From Pictodentalium vernedei (Eukaryota > Mollusca > Scaphopoda > Dentaliida > Dentaliidae): 64,000 nucleotides of DNA. The number at the start of each line of letters is the position of its first letter. Within the stretch, counting starts at the first letter, position 1. The stretch covers positions 208,093,262 through 208,157,261 of the forward strand of contig CM062292.1 of NCBI GenBank assembly GCA_031216915.1, given 5' to 3'. Both the position numbers and the translations under genes were made by a program. The notes under the pieces are model-generated. The model was given only the letters and a program-made list of their open reading frames with translations, was not told the origin of the DNA and ran no database searches. This document shows positions 40,641 to 52,486 of this stretch, piece by piece.

Positions 40641-42060
40641 ACTAACTAAAATGTACACAATATTTGACAGCCTAATTGCACCAATATAACTAAGAATCCT
40701 GGTATATGTTGCAGTGCTTCTCTGTTCTGCAGGGTAAGTCATGCCCCATTTGATAGAAAATTAAGTTATTAACTTCATAAACACTAGTAATACATATTTC
40801 ATTAACAGTTTCACTGGAATCTTGGAAAATTCGGTAGTGCATATTTGCCAATATGAACTAGTTCTATCATACCGAAACATACACGTGTAATATTTGATAT
40901 TCAATCAACATGCCCGGGAAACACAGGACTTATATTTCGGCGAAAAATTTTATTTTAATCGCGTGTTTTGTAGCAGAATTCTCTTTTGAAACTCGCTAAG
41001 GTGAACGAAATATAAACCATGGTTTGCGAAAACGGTGTTAATAAAAGCTAATTTATATTTGGGCACTAATTATTTGGTTTCTTCTCTTTTTGGATGAAAA
41101 TGTAGGTGTGTAGTAGTAACCCAGTGATTCATTGAGATCGAGAGGTGAAGATATTGGAGATGTGCAGAGATAAAGTGAAGCAGAGAAACAGGGGTGGCGT
41201 GGAGAGATTAAAGAGGATGTGTGTGCAAAAGACACTTGTTAAATTAAGCCCACCGGGACGCATCACCCATCCCACTCGGGTCGAGAAGGGGTAGTGAATG
41301 GGTAATTGTGTGATTTAAATTTTGCTTTAAAATGATTTTTCAAGATCTTAGAGAAATTTTGTGTCAGGCACATTCTTGCCCAAATGACCCTATTGGGGTT
41401 TGTGTGCTGAATGGGGTGGGGTGGGGTGGGATGGGGCGAGGGTCATTTTTTCAGAACTTGCGAGGTATGTATTGTTCAAACTATTGTAAGAGTGAAACGG
41501 AAACTTGTTTTTTTAAATACTGTGTTTTTGTGTGAGACATAGAGAATATGTATTGTAAATGGTCAATGACACTGCAGCTCCACTTTTCTAAGAAGAGACT
41601 CAACTGAATAGAAAGCTCCAGCAATGCCAACTGATTCAATCAGGTTTCTACAAGAAAGACAACACAACAAAGCTACATATGAAACCCGAAAAAGATCAGG
41701 TGATGGAATGCGACCTGTAGGGTTTACTAATGGAATTGTTGACAATTTATATGCCAAATTCAAAATGGCCGATGGCGAGCATGCTTTTGAACGAAATACA
41801 GAAAAAATTAATAGCTCTCATGTAGACATCACACCAAAGCAACATATGAAATTTTAAACAAATTGGATGAAATATGTACCCTGAAGGGTGTGCTAATGGA
41901 ATGACAATTTATATGCCAAATCCAAGGTGGTTAAAGAAATTTCCTCAAATTGTACTAAGTTAAAATTTGGGCACCTATAGGGGGTCCAAATATTAACCCA
42001 TGGACTTGATTTGAACAAACTTGAATCTGACCCCCATCCTCTCCCCTAGAGGTGACGATA
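40550..42060 (+). repeat. segmental duplicate of 52910-54560
   Basis: Direct paralogue of 52910-54560: TCTCCCTGACTGTACGACTA, TAAGTTATTAACTTCATAAA, ACTAGTTCTATCATACCGAA and GTGTGCAAAAGACACTT appear in the same order. Indels between the copies include a hairpin and a GA repeat present only at 53.5-53.7 kb. The end contains a family G unit (reverse orientation). Confidence 0.8.
40924..41022. mobile_element. family H MITE, short form
   Basis: CAGGACTTATATTTCGGCGA to GAACGAAATATAAACCATG, inverted ends as at 4426-4968. About 100 bp. Confidence 0.65.
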
Positions 42061-42780
42061 TTGGGGATATGCAGAGATAAACGGCAGAGAGACAGAGGTG
42101 GCGTGGAGAGATTATATATATAGAGAGAGGGTCATTTCCTGTTTCTTGAAAGATTTCTCGGAAAACTGTACGGAAATCTTTAAACGCTCTTTACAAAAAC
42201 CTGTTTATGATTTCTTTAAAGATATTTTACTCCCGAAAATAATTCCCCATAAATCAAATGTTGGAAATTCGGTGATGTAAATTCCAACAGTTGAAAATTC
42301 AGTAATATCAATTTAATTTGCTCATATTTTTTTCGGTCAGAGCCAGAGTGATTTTCCAATTTTCGATCAAATTCTCCGACTTTTCAATCAGATGCCTAAA
42401 TTTTCCAATCTTCTGTCTTCAGTCTGTGACCGATCCGGTTGTTTGAAATCGCCCTTCCGTTTTCCAGACTCCGAATAGTCATTTGGAAAGAGTAGGTATT
42501 GGCTGAATAGCTGTCATTCTATAGTCCTTGTGTAGCCTGCTCAGTGTAAGGGAAAACTCATGGACATACTTGGGGAAATGCATTTTTCTTGTGAATAAAA
42601 TGACTAGATTTTAACCAGAAGGGGGCCTCAGAATAAATCACAGGGGTTCAAAAATAAAAAAAGAACGGGGGAGGATCCCCGGGACCCCACCATCTAGAGA
42701 GGGATACCCCTCCCTCTCAAACTCATTCCCTACTCAACCCCCCCCCCCCCCCCGCCTTCCCCCGGTTGGGGTGGAATTGT
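42061..42780. other. no gene seen; poly-C at 42738
   Basis: Short direct repeats of GGCAGAGA.ACAGAGGTGG type shared with 41160-41210. C run 42738-42753. Confidence 0.4.
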
Positions 42781-42785
42781 TTTTG

Positions 42786-43012
42786 TTAACCCGTTTACCC
42801 AACGTAACAACCAAACCTGTCAGCGTTATTTACAAAAATCACCATTCAGTTTTCATTATTCTTCTCATTCTTTTATCTCAAAAACGTAGCTTATTCCCCT
42901 CATTGAAACGAGCTACGTTTTTGACGCAAAAAATGAAAAAAAAATAGATGAATATTCAAGAACTTCGTTTGCAAGCGGCTTCTGTCTTTCGCGTTAGGTA
43001 AAAGATTTTTGA
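42786..43012 (+). mobile_element. family A MITE, shortened core
   Basis: TTAACCCGTTTACCCAACGT to CGCGTTAGGTAAAAGATT. Core ATCTCAAAAACGTAGCTT with half the central palindrome deleted (GAAACGAGCTACGTTTTTGA). Right TTAA lost. Confidence 0.75.
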
Positions 43013-43510
43013 GGAAATGTGTTACAGATCGAGAGAAGTGCGAGAGTCAGGCTGGAACCATCGATCTTTTGCACACAAATTCGCCGATTTAACACGAGAC
43101 TGAGAGACGCGGTCAAACCAGCCTGAATTAATAAATGGACCTTAAATTTCGACCACTACTGTACATCATAAGAGAAGGATTCAAAATCCATGTTGATTTT
43201 CTGTTGTTTGAATAGCCTTCTGGTAACTAGTTTGTCTTATGATCCTGACGTCGTGAGTTCGATGCCTGTGTTGACTTAGTATTTTTTTTTTATTACCATC
43301 AATTTAATTTTATTGATAAAAACTGCCCAGAGGAATAAAAAATATCTACGGGCGGAAAATTCCCGACCCCTTGATTTATAATAATACTATTTATTTATAA
43401 ATATTATATATATAATTGAAATTAGACTTGATGAGTAATGTCTCTGGTGAGATAAATAAGCCATGGTTTATGTGTTCACGTAGTCTAGAGGTAACTACCT
43501 TGTCCTGGTG
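43010..43510. repeat. duplicated segment, partner of 39650-40195
   Basis: Carries tRNA-like modules at 43043-43112 (minus, AACACGAGACTGAG region), 43219-43268 (plus, GAGTTCGATGCC) and 43472-43542 (plus, TAGTCTAGAGGTAA with GGGTTCGCTTCCC). Both this copy and its partner lie downstream of a family A MITE. Confidence 0.75.
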
Positions 43511-43542
43511 TTCGAATGGTCACGGGTTCGCTTCCCATTCAT
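43472..43542 (+). repeat. tRNA-like module
   Basis: A box TAGTCTAGAGGTAACTA, B box CGGGTTCGCTTCCC, about 42 nt apart as in tRNA genes. Acceptor arms do not pair. Confidence 0.55.
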
Positions 43543-44983
43543 TTTATTTTACAAGGAAGGAAATGAACAGTTGCGTTGTCTTATTCCTTCAGTTCTTAAA
43601 TATTTGAACATTACACTTCAAAATGTTGATAAAAAAAGTTCTTCACACTGGTTTATACAGAACAAAATTCTTGTTTTATAACCTGTGTACGAGCCACGCT
43701 TTCAACCAATACTGTTAATAGAAAAACGATTTTTAAAAAACCTTCATAGAAAATCTGCATTTCAATCCATCCTGTTGGGACATTCCATGCCAAGTTCAGT
43801 GCAGAAAGTTCAACTGAGTTCTGCAGAAAAGTCAATATTTTTCTAATTTTTCATTTTGTCCATAGAATGCAATTTTGATTTGAAATGGGCTGGCCCTGGA
43901 AAGGGGACACGGGTTGTATTAAATTCATATCAATTCATCCCTGTTTCCTGGGTCGGGGTCCAATTCAAAGCAGAATCACATTCTAAGGATAGAAGTAAAA
44001 AAATGAGCAAAGTATCGACCTTTTTACACCCAGATGAACTTTTTTGCACTGAAATTGCCATATAATGTCCCAATAGGGGTGTCTTTAATGAGAGATGTAG
44101 ATTTCCTATCAAATCGTGACGAAAACTGATGCGAATATTATAACTATTCTATTTTAGTTTGCAAGATAAAAAAATTATTGGGAGGATTCTGATTCCCACA
44201 GGGCTGATGTCTGATATTATAATTCAGAACTGACTGGTCACATCTCATTTACGTTATTTAAAGTGTGAATACTAAGATTAACGTAGTTAAGATAAATACA
44301 TAAATGAATCCACGCAATGAATATATTCGTTGTTTGTTAGTTCTTTCACATAAAACATCTTCGTTAAACGGTTTATTTCGACTTTATCTGTACGATCTAT
44401 TTATTCCGTTCACGACTGTAAACAGAGACAAAGGATTTGGGGGAATCGAGACCCCAAGTGAGCAAATAGCGTCTCGGTATTATAATTTTGCAGTCAATTT
44501 GCAACCTTTTTTCGATTTTAGGCTGAATACTCTCTAAACTTGCGACCAGAAATGTCTTTTTGTCCGAATTTTTGTTTTGAGTTCTCTCCCTTCTTTCAAA
44601 TCGTGATTTGGGTGATCGAGAACACTTATGACAGGGAAGCGTCTGGATTACCCCTAATAATTTCTTCACTCTGAAAGACGAGCGACTGAAAAAGATTATT
44701 GATTAAAATCTTTAGTTTTATAATTATTTATTTGTTGAAACTAATAACAATTGCGTAAGACATAAGCTTCCATTAAGAGTTCGAGGTTTAAATTAGTTTG
44801 ACAATCATGATGAAATTTAATTCATTTTACACAAAACAAACTGGATATCCTGCAAAAACTTCAAAAATGCTTGAAATCATCCATGGCTTTTAAACACTGG
44901 CAGTTCCTACATATGTAGGCTGTTTGTTTTTTCCGTGTCAATTTTTTTTGTCACAAGCGTTGAACTTCATCAAGCGCTTGGTG

Positions 44984-45056
44984 CTTCGTCGGGGAATCGA
45001 ACCCAGGACCCCAAGATCAAAAGTTGAACACTTCATGTTACCGCGGAGCCGTTACA
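44984..45056 (-). repeat. tRNA-like module
   Basis: Minus strand: GGCTCCGCGGTAACATGAA (A region), then CTGGGTTCGATTCCCCG (B box, perfect). T-arm pairs 4 of 5; acceptor does not. Confidence 0.6.
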
Positions 45057-45261
45057 ACACACATAAAATTCTTTTCAAAACATCGCGTGGTTAATATATT
45101 CCATAGCAAGCACAACAAAATGCAATGACAGTTTGTGTCAGTGGGTGGGTAATATTTTGAGTTTCACAGTTTTATACAGATACTCAGTAGTCCAAAGAAA
45201 TAATTTTTACTCGTCAGATATGAAATTTAACAAAGAAAAAGCAAGTCCATTTCCTTTTCGC

Positions 45262-45331
45262 AAAGGGGAATCGAACACGGAACCTTCGGGTGGTGGTTAC
45301 ATTAAATTACCACTGTGCCACGACGCTCTAC
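45262..45331 (-). repeat. tRNA-like module
   Basis: Minus strand: GTGGCACAGTGGTAATTTA (good A box), then GTGTTCGATTCCCC (B box). Confidence 0.6.
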
Positions 45332-45570
45332 AACATGTTATCCTCAACTTTTCAATATTAAGAACACAACTAAAACACATTTTATTGGAAACAATTTGAA
45401 AAACGCCGTAATAACAGTTTGCGTCAGTGATTATTGTTTTGCCCGAGTTTACAAGAGAACGGATTTAATAATAGTATTTGTAACAAATACTTCGCTCCAT
45501 GCGATCAGGAAAACATGTTTACTTGGGAGAGGTTTTGGAAGGGAACAAAATAAAACATCCAGCACATCAT

Positions 45571-45638
45571 AAAGGGGAATCGAACCCAGCACCTTTCAAT
45601 TACATGCAGACTGAAATACCTCTAAGCCATGAAGTATT
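45571..45638 (-). repeat. tRNA-like module
   Basis: Minus strand: ATGGCTTAGAGGTATTTCA (A box), then CTGGGTTCGATTCCCC (B box). Both boxes are near consensus. Acceptor arms TACTTCA and TTATGAT do not pair. Confidence 0.6.
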
Positions 45639-45854
45639 ACACTTAAAAACAATAATTAAGTCATACTAAGTTACATTTAAACATATTGCAAATGCCCACG
45701 CTGTTATTGAAGCCTTTCATTTTGCTGCAATGATAGTTTGTGTCAGTGAGGAATATTCTTAGTTGCACGGGTTTATGCAGATACGTGTCCCAAGAAATTA
45801 TTTTTACTCGTCAGACATTTCACAAAGAAAAAGCAAGTTGACTTTCGATTCGCA

Positions 45855-45917
45855 AAGGAAAAGCGAAAACGGGACCTTTTGGTCGTGGTTATATTAAATT
45901 ACCACTGGGCTACGACT
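45855..45917 (-). repeat. tRNA-like module, decayed
   Basis: Minus strand: GTAGCCCAGTGGTAATTTAA, then CCGTTTTCGCTTTTCC with a damaged B box. Confidence 0.5.
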
Positions 45918-45952
45918 TACTACAATGCATTGACCGCAATTATACAATATTA

Positions 45953-48080
45953 ACAGAAAAGTCAATATTTTTCTCATTTTTCATTTTGTCCATAGAATGC
46001 AATTTTGATTTGAAATGGGCTGGCCCTGAAAAGGGGACACGGGTTGTATTAAATTCATATCAATTCACCCCTATTTCCTGGGACGGGGTACAATTCAAAG
46101 CAGAATCACATTCTAAGGATAGAAGTGAAAAAATGAGCAAAATATCGACCTCTTTGCACCCAGATGAACTTTTTGCACTGAAATTGAAATATAATGTCCC
46201 AATAGGGGTGTCTTTAATGAGAGATGTAGATTTCCTATCAAATCGTGACGAAAACTGATGTGAATATTACAACTATTCTATTTTAGTTTGCAAGATAAAA
46301 AAATTATTGGGAAGATTATGATTCCCACAGGGCTGATGTCTGATATTATAATTCAGAACTGACTGGTCACATCTCATTTACGTTATTTAAAGTGTGAATA
46401 CTAAGATTAACGTAGTTAAGATAAATACATAAATGAATTCACGCAATGAATCTAGTCGTTGTTCGTCAGTTTTTTCACATAAAACATCTTCGTTAAAAGG
46501 TTTATTTCGACTTTATCTGTACGATCTATTTATTCCGTTCACGACTGTAAACAGAGACAAAGGATTTGGGGGAATCGAGACCCCAAGTGAGCAAATAGCG
46601 TCTCGGTATTATAATTTTGCAGTCAATTTGCAACCTTTTTTCGATTTTAGACTGAATACTCTCTAAACTTGCGACCAGAAATGTCTTTTTGTCCGAATTT
46701 TTGTTTTGAGTTCTCTCCCTTCTTTCAAATCGTGATTTGGGTGATCGAGACCACTTATGACAGGGAAGCGCCTGGACTACCCCTAATAATTTCTTCACTC
46801 TGAAAGACGAGCGACTGAAAAAAATAATTGATTAAAATCTTTAGTTTTATAATTATTTATTTGTTTATACTAATAACAATTGCGTAAAACAGAAGCTTCC
46901 ATTAAGAGTTCGAGGTTTAAATTAGTTTGACAATCATGGTGAAATTTAATTCATTTTACACAAAACAAACTAGATATCCTGCAAAATCTTCAAAAATGCT
47001 TGAAATCATCCATGGCTTTTAAACACTGGCAGTTCCTATATATGTAGGCTGTTTGTTTTTTCCGTGTCAATTTTTTTTTGTCACAAGCGTTGAACTTCAT
47101 CAAGCGCTTGGTGCTTCGCCGAGGAATCGAACCCAGGACCCCAAGATCAAAAGTTGAACACTTCATGTTACCGCGGAGCCGCTACAACACACATAAAATT
47201 CTTTTCAAAACATCGCGTGGTTAATATATTCCATAGCAAGCACAACAAAATGCAATGACAGTTTGTGTCAGTGGGTGGGTAATATTTTGAGTTTCACAGT
47301 TTTATACAGATACTTGTCCCAAGAAATAATTTTTACTCGTCAGATATGAAATTTAACAAAGAAAAAGCAAGTCCATTTCCTTTTCGCAAAGGGGAATCGA
47401 ACACGGAACCTTCGGGTGACGGTTATATTAAATTACCACTGTGCCACGACGCTCTACAACATGTTATCCTCAACTTTTCAATATTAAGAACACAACTAAA
47501 ACACATTTTATTGGAAACAATTTGAAAAAAGCCGTAATAACAGTTTGCGTTAGTGATTATTGTTTTGCCCGAGTTTACAAGAGAACGGATTTAACAATAG
47601 TATTTGTAACAAATACTTCGCTCCATGCGATCAGGAAAACATGTTCACTTGGGAGATGTTTTGGAAGGGAACAAAATAAAACACCTAGTACATCATAAAG
47701 GGGAATCGAACTCAGTACCTTTCGATTACAAGCAGACTGAAATACCTTTAAGCCATGAAGTATTACACTTCGTAAACAATAGTTATGTCATACTAAGTTA
47801 CATTTAAACATATTGCAAATGCCCACGCTGTTATTGAAGCCTTTCATTTTGCTGCAATGATAGTTTGTGTCAGTGAGGAATATTCTTAGTTTCACGGGTT
47901 TATGCAGATACGTGTCCCCAAGAAATTATTTTTACTCTTCAGACATTTCACAAAGAAAAAGCAAGTTGACTTTCGCTTCGAAAGGAAAAGCGAACCGTGA
48001 CGGCACCTTTTGGTCGTGGTTATATTAAATTACCACTGGGCCACGACTTACTACAATGAATTGACCACAATTATACAATA
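45953..48080. repeat. 2.13 kb tandem unit, copy 2
   Basis: Nearly identical to copy 1, offset 2126-2130 bp throughout. The 90-codon minus frame at 46798-46526 differs from its copy-1 partner at only four residues. Ends where TATACAATATTAACA continues into a different subunit rather than a third full copy. Confidence 0.9.
47110..48048 (-). repeat. four tRNA-like modules of copy 2
   Basis: Modules at 47110-47184, 47388-47457, 47698-47764 and 47983-48048 correspond one to one with those of copy 1. The first three keep the GGGGAATCGAAC / GAGGAATCGAAC B-box word on the plus strand. Confidence 0.6.
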
Positions 48081-48360
48081 TTAACAATACAACTGAAAAA
48101 CATTTTATTGGAAACAATGTGAAAAAGCAACAATGGCTGCTTGCGTCGGTGATTATTGTTTTGCCTGAGTTGAAACGACAACGGATTTAACAAGGGTTTT
48201 TATACCAAATACTCAGCTCCAGGCTATCAGGAATTCATCTTCACTTGTGAGATGTTTTTGAAAATAACAAAATAAATAATCTTGCACACCATAAAGGGGA
48301 ACCGAACTCGCCACCTTTCGATCATGAGCAGAATGAAATACCACCAGACCACGAAGCATT
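48081..48360. repeat. extra subunit with tRNA-like module
   Basis: Resembles 45372-45650 (GCTTGCGTCGGTGATTATTG, ACCATAAAGGGGAACCGAAC). The module at 48295-48360 reads GTGGTCTGGTGGTATTTC and GAGTTCGGTTCCCC on the minus strand. It completes an A-B-A'-B' order in which the last B' is outside the duplicated unit. Confidence 0.65.
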
Positions 48361-48364
48361 ATAC

Positions 48365-49020
48365 CATTTATTCATCAATTATATCGTTGTGAGTTACTAA
48401 CAATGATATTTGAACACACTGAATGGCCAAACTGCCATTCTTATCCTTCAATGACGAAGCCGGGGGTTGAGATGGGGCCTTTGCAACCCCCCTCCCCCGA
48501 AATATTCGCCACAGGCCCCAGAACCCTAAGGCCTTCCGAATTTTATATCCCCCACCCCACAAAAAATGTTTGGGCACCCCTATTATAGAATCCTGGTTGC
48601 GGGCCTGCCACCTTTAATTTTAAGCTTATTATTAATAAAAACAAGCTGAAAAGTTAGAAATGAGAGTTTGAGCATTCCGATTTCAAAGGAAAAGAATTTT
48701 CCGAGTTTTATACATTTTCCAAGCTCTTTATGGAAGAATTGAAATTTTTAATGAATTGTGGCTGAAGGCTCTAACTCTGATAATATTGCACGCTCAAAAA
48801 GAAAATACGTTTGGAAACGCCTCAGCTATCCGAGGAATCGTTCTCTCCAGCTTTCAGTAAGCTAGATTTTTCATTATATTGACAGAGGTGTTCAGTCAAG
48901 TGCAACTACCAATATAAATTGCTGAGTATTCACTGATATTATTAGGAATGTTTTTGCGCGCCGAAGGCACGCAGGGACGTTATGGGGCAAGCCCCTTTCG
49001 ACCCTCATATTATTTTCAGA
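48365..49020. other. no gene seen
   Basis: Unstructured apart from pyrimidine-rich stretches near 48488. Short word GCGCCGAAGGCACGCAGGGA at 48958, a repeat-like fragment. Confidence 0.4.
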
Positions 49021-49025
49021 TATGT

Positions 49026-49100
49026 CATCCCACGCGGCTCAGTCGACTAAAACGTTAGTTTTGAATGTGTGCTGGACGTTGCGGGTTCGATCCTTCTCAG
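49026..49100 (+). repeat. tRNA-like module
   Basis: CGCGGCTCAGTCGACTAAA (A box) and TTGCGGGTTCGATCCTT (B box). The GCTGGACGTTGCGGG context resembles the head of a tRNA-derived SINE but no SINE body follows. Confidence 0.5.
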
Positions 49101-49480
49101 AAACCCTTCTCTCCCAATCATTCATGATCAACAACTTTTCAAGTCTGATCTTTGAAACAACCTTTGTGTTTTGAAATCAAGTCCCCCAAGCTAATAGTGT
49201 GGCTTTAATACTCCTCAACAGCAATAAATGGAAAATTATTGGAAACCACGAGTTAAGGTGCTATATAAGAAAGGGAAATTTGTTTAAAATATTAACTTCT
49301 GCCACCGTGTACCATTCCGTTGTGATCGAAACAAGCACACCCATCAGCGCAACTCGTAAAGCCACGCCGTGGTGTGTTTTGTCTTATTGTTAAGTAAAAC
49401 TCCAGTTCCTGTCGACGTGAGTTCCCGTCATGTATGATTCTTTGGAGAAAAAAACTGGTCTTCACAGAAACTTGTACATT

Positions 49481-49614
49481 CACTCTAAAGTCAGTTTGGT
49501 TACAAAATCAACCCAAATCAACTTGGTTGATTGAATATGAACCCGGTTGGGTTCATATATTAACTCAACCCAGTTGATTTGGGTTGATTTTTTAACCCAA
49601 CTGATTTTAGAGTG
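49481..49614. mobile_element. palindromic MITE with CACTCTAAA ends
   Basis: CACTCTAAAGTCAGTTTGGT / ACCCAACTGATTTTAGAGTG at the ends. Inner pairing AAATCAACCCAAATCAACTT / AGTTGATTTGGGTTGATTTT, centre GAACCCGGTTGGGTTC. About 134 bp. Confidence 0.85.
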
Positions 49615-49639
49615 ATAATCGATTTACAAAAACATTCCT

Positions 49640-50345
49640 ATCTTTTCTAATTCGTTCTTAGAGCAAATCGATCATAGCAACAAAACTGGTTGGTCACATC
49701 TCATTTATGTTATTTGAAATAAGAACACTAAGACTAACGTACGGTAATTAAAATAAATACATGAATATATCTGCACAATGAATTCGTTGTTCATCGGTTA
49801 TTTTACATAAAATATCTTCATGAAACGGTTTATTTCGACTTTATCTGTACGTTCTATTTATTCCGTTCACGATTGTAAGCAGAGAGAAAGGATTTGGGGG
49901 AATCGAGGCCCCAAGTGAGCAAATAGCGTCTCGGTATTAAAATTTTGCAGTCGATTTGCAACCTTTGAGATATTTTAGATTGAATGCTCTCTGAACATGC
50001 GATCAGAAATGACTTTTTGTCCGAATTTTTGTTTTGAGTTCTCTCCCTTCGTTCAAGTCGTTAATTGGGTAATCGAGACGCCGTGGTGACAGGGGAGCAC
50101 CAGGATCACTCCAACTCATTTCTTTATTTTGAAAGACTAACCACCGAAAATGATTATTCATTTATATCTCTGGTTTTATAAATATTTATTTGTTTATATT
50201 GATAATAACTGAAACAGAAGCTTTCATTAAGAGTTCGAGGTTTAAATTAGTTTAGAAGCCAAGATGAAATTTAATTCATTTTACACAAATACAAACTAGA
50301 TCTCATGCAAATACTTTAAAAATACTTGCAATCACCCATAGCTTC
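49640..50345. repeat. partial third copy of the 2.13 kb unit
   Basis: Matches 44235-44880: TGGTCACATCTCATTTA, CGGTTTATTTCGACTTTATC, GCAAATAGCGTCTCGGTATT. More diverged than copies 1 and 2 are from each other. Confidence 0.8.
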
Positions 50346-50399
50346 AAAATACATGTATGAACTGAGGCAATGCATTAGAGGGTTATAAAATGTGATTTC

Positions 50400-50640
50400 C
50401 AGCAATTCTGAAAAATGCTCTCAATGACTCATGGGTGACCTCGGTGATCTTAGAACCTCCATTGAATTTCAACTCATTTAGTATTGATCCCAGGTCCATC
50501 CATACATCATATTATGCTTGAGATATGAGCATGATCCCCGCCCTTATTTGAGTCGGAAATAGATGCACGAATGTTCAGAATGCATTGGGGTGATAAAACG
50601 TGATTTTCAGCAAATCTGAAATGAAAGTGTCAATGACAAT
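50400..50640. repeat. flanking repeat, left partner of 52487-52700
   Basis: AAAATGCTCTCAATGACTCA, GCTTGAGATATGAGCATGA and GAATGCATTGGGGT recur in diverged form at 52487-52700, on the other side of the element at 50651-52486. Confidence 0.55.
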
Positions 50641-50650
50641 GTAGCTCAAC

Positions 50651-52486
50651 TTGTAGAGACAAAGACATGTGCATGTATAGTATGTGACACAGCAATGACA
50701 AACATCTAGGTAATGACCTGATAAGAAAGGTACATATAAAGTATTGTAACGGTCTGTACATAAATACTGACCGTTGCCTGTAACAAATGTATAGGTAAAG
50801 TATTGTAAAGGTGGGTGACAGTCAGATGCTGAACTAGAAAAAATCTTTGAGTCCCAGAGTGGGTCTGACTGAACCCCAAAATATTTGTTCTCATAGCACA
50901 GTGATAACAAAGGCACCCCAAAACACACTCGTTCCTGTCCCAAGGTGAAAACAAAAGTACTCAAGAAGTTTTGTGAAGATCAGTTCATAAATACGAGCTG
51001 TATAGAACTTGTGACAAAAAACTGATTGGACCTAATTTCGGTACAAAATTGCCACTGGCAGCCATCTTGAATTTTGGACCGTACCCAGAAACACTCATTC
51101 TCACCCCAAGGAGATAACAAAGGTACCCAAGAAGTTTTGTGAAGATCGGTTCATAAATACAGCCTCTACCCTGAGCCGTATTGACATGTGTTCTTACATT
51201 GTGTAAGTAGCACTGAATAAATCAAAGTTCATCTAATTTGCATAATTTCTGCACGAAAAAAAACCCCTTACAATATGTGATGTATTCCATGTTACTAAAC
51301 ATTCATACAAAAATTTATTAAAATCAGAACTTTCATACAGAAGTTCTATACAAAAGACTGATTGCACTAATTTTGGTACAAAATGGCTGCTGGTGGCCAT
51401 CTTAAATTTCGGACCACACCCAAAAACACTCGCTCTCATCCCACGGTGATAACAAAGGTACCCAAGAAGTTTCGTAAAGATTGGTTCATAAATATGGCCT
51501 CTAGTCTGAGCTGTATAGAAGTTGTGTACAAAAAACTGATTAGACCTAATTTCGGTACAAAATGGCCACTAGCAGCCATCTTGAAATTTAGACCGCACCC
51601 AGAAACACTCGTTCTCGTCCCAAGGTGATGACAAAGGTACCCAAAACATTTCGTGAAGATCAGTTCATAAATACAGACTCTAGTCTGAGCCGTATTGACA
51701 TGTGTACTTACTGTGTGTAAGTCGCACTGAAAAAATCAAAGTTCATCTAATTTGCATAATTTCTGCACGAGAAAAAACCCCGTATTATATGTGATGCATC
51801 CCATGGTACTAAACATTCACACAAAAAAATTATTCAAATCAGGGCTTTCATATGGAAGTTCTGTGCAAAAGTCTGATTGCACCTAATTTTGTACAAAATG
51901 GCTGCCATCGGCCATCTTGAATTTCGGACCGGGCCCCAAAACACTCGTTCTCGTCCCACGGTGATACCAAAGGTACCCAAGAAGTTTCGTAAAGATCGGT
52001 TCATAAATACGGCCTCTAGCCCGAGCCGTATTGGCATTTGCACTTACAGTGCTGAAAGTAACCCCCAAAAACATCAAAATTAGTCTAATTTGCACAATTT
52101 ACGTACGAGAAAAAAACCCGTATTATATGTGATGTATCCCATGGTACTAAACATTCATACAAAAAATTATTCAAATCAGAGCTTTCATATGGAAGTTCTG
52201 TACAAAAAACAGATTTCTGCATCGTCGGTACAAAATGGCAGCTGGCAGCCATCTTGAATTTCGGACCACATCTAAAAACACTCGTTCCCGTCCCAGGGTC
52301 ATAACAAAGGTACACAAGAAGTTTCGTAAAGATCGGTTCATAAATACGACCTCTAGCCCGAGCCATAGCCAATTGTTGACGTACGGACAGACGGACAGAC
52401 GGACAGACAGCCAGACGGACAGACGGACAGACGGACAGACGGGCCATGACAATAGCTCAAATTTGACTTCGTCAAAGTTGAGCTAA
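50651..52486 (-). mobile_element. tandem-array element ending in ACGG/CAGA repeats
   Basis: Starts GTAGCTCAACTTGTAG, ends AATTTGACTTCGTCAAAGTT followed by GAGCT, so AGCTCAA words lie at both ends. The interior holds a repeated unit with CAAAATGGC, GCAGCCATCTTGAATTT and GATCGGTTCATAAATAC. CCATCTTGA words lie at 51062, 51398, 51576, 51912 and 52249, giving steps of ~336 and one of ~178. Non-coding; peptides with SVRPSVRLSV come from the microsatellite. Confidence 0.75.
52381..52441. repeat. tetranucleotide microsatellite
   Basis: GGACAGACGGACAGAC repeated about seven times with one CAGCCAGA interruption. Confidence 0.95.

Larger units (their letters stand above)
43823..45952. repeat. 2.13 kb tandem unit, copy 1
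   Basis: Starts CAGAAAAGTCAATATTTTTC; the same sequence restarts at 45953. Internally it has alternating subunits of about 250-320 bp, each opening near CAGTTTG(T/C)GTCAGTG and ending in a tRNA-like module. Two frames inside (44304-44537 plus and 44669-44397 minus) overlap on opposite strands and show no known domain. Apparent protein conservation between copies only reflects recent DNA duplication. Confidence 0.9.

Noticed and set aside
44304..44537. 77- to 90-codon frames conserved between 44.3-44.7 and 46.4-46.8 kb
   Set aside because: Conservation is explained by the recent tandem duplication, and frames overlap on opposite strands with no domain.
45571..45638. Candidate real tRNA gene
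   Set aside because: A and B boxes are good but acceptor and T arms do not pair; called tRNA-like instead.
52085..52452. Frames with repeated SVRPSVRLSV-like peptides
   Set aside because: Translation of the tetranucleotide microsatellite and the ~336-bp array.
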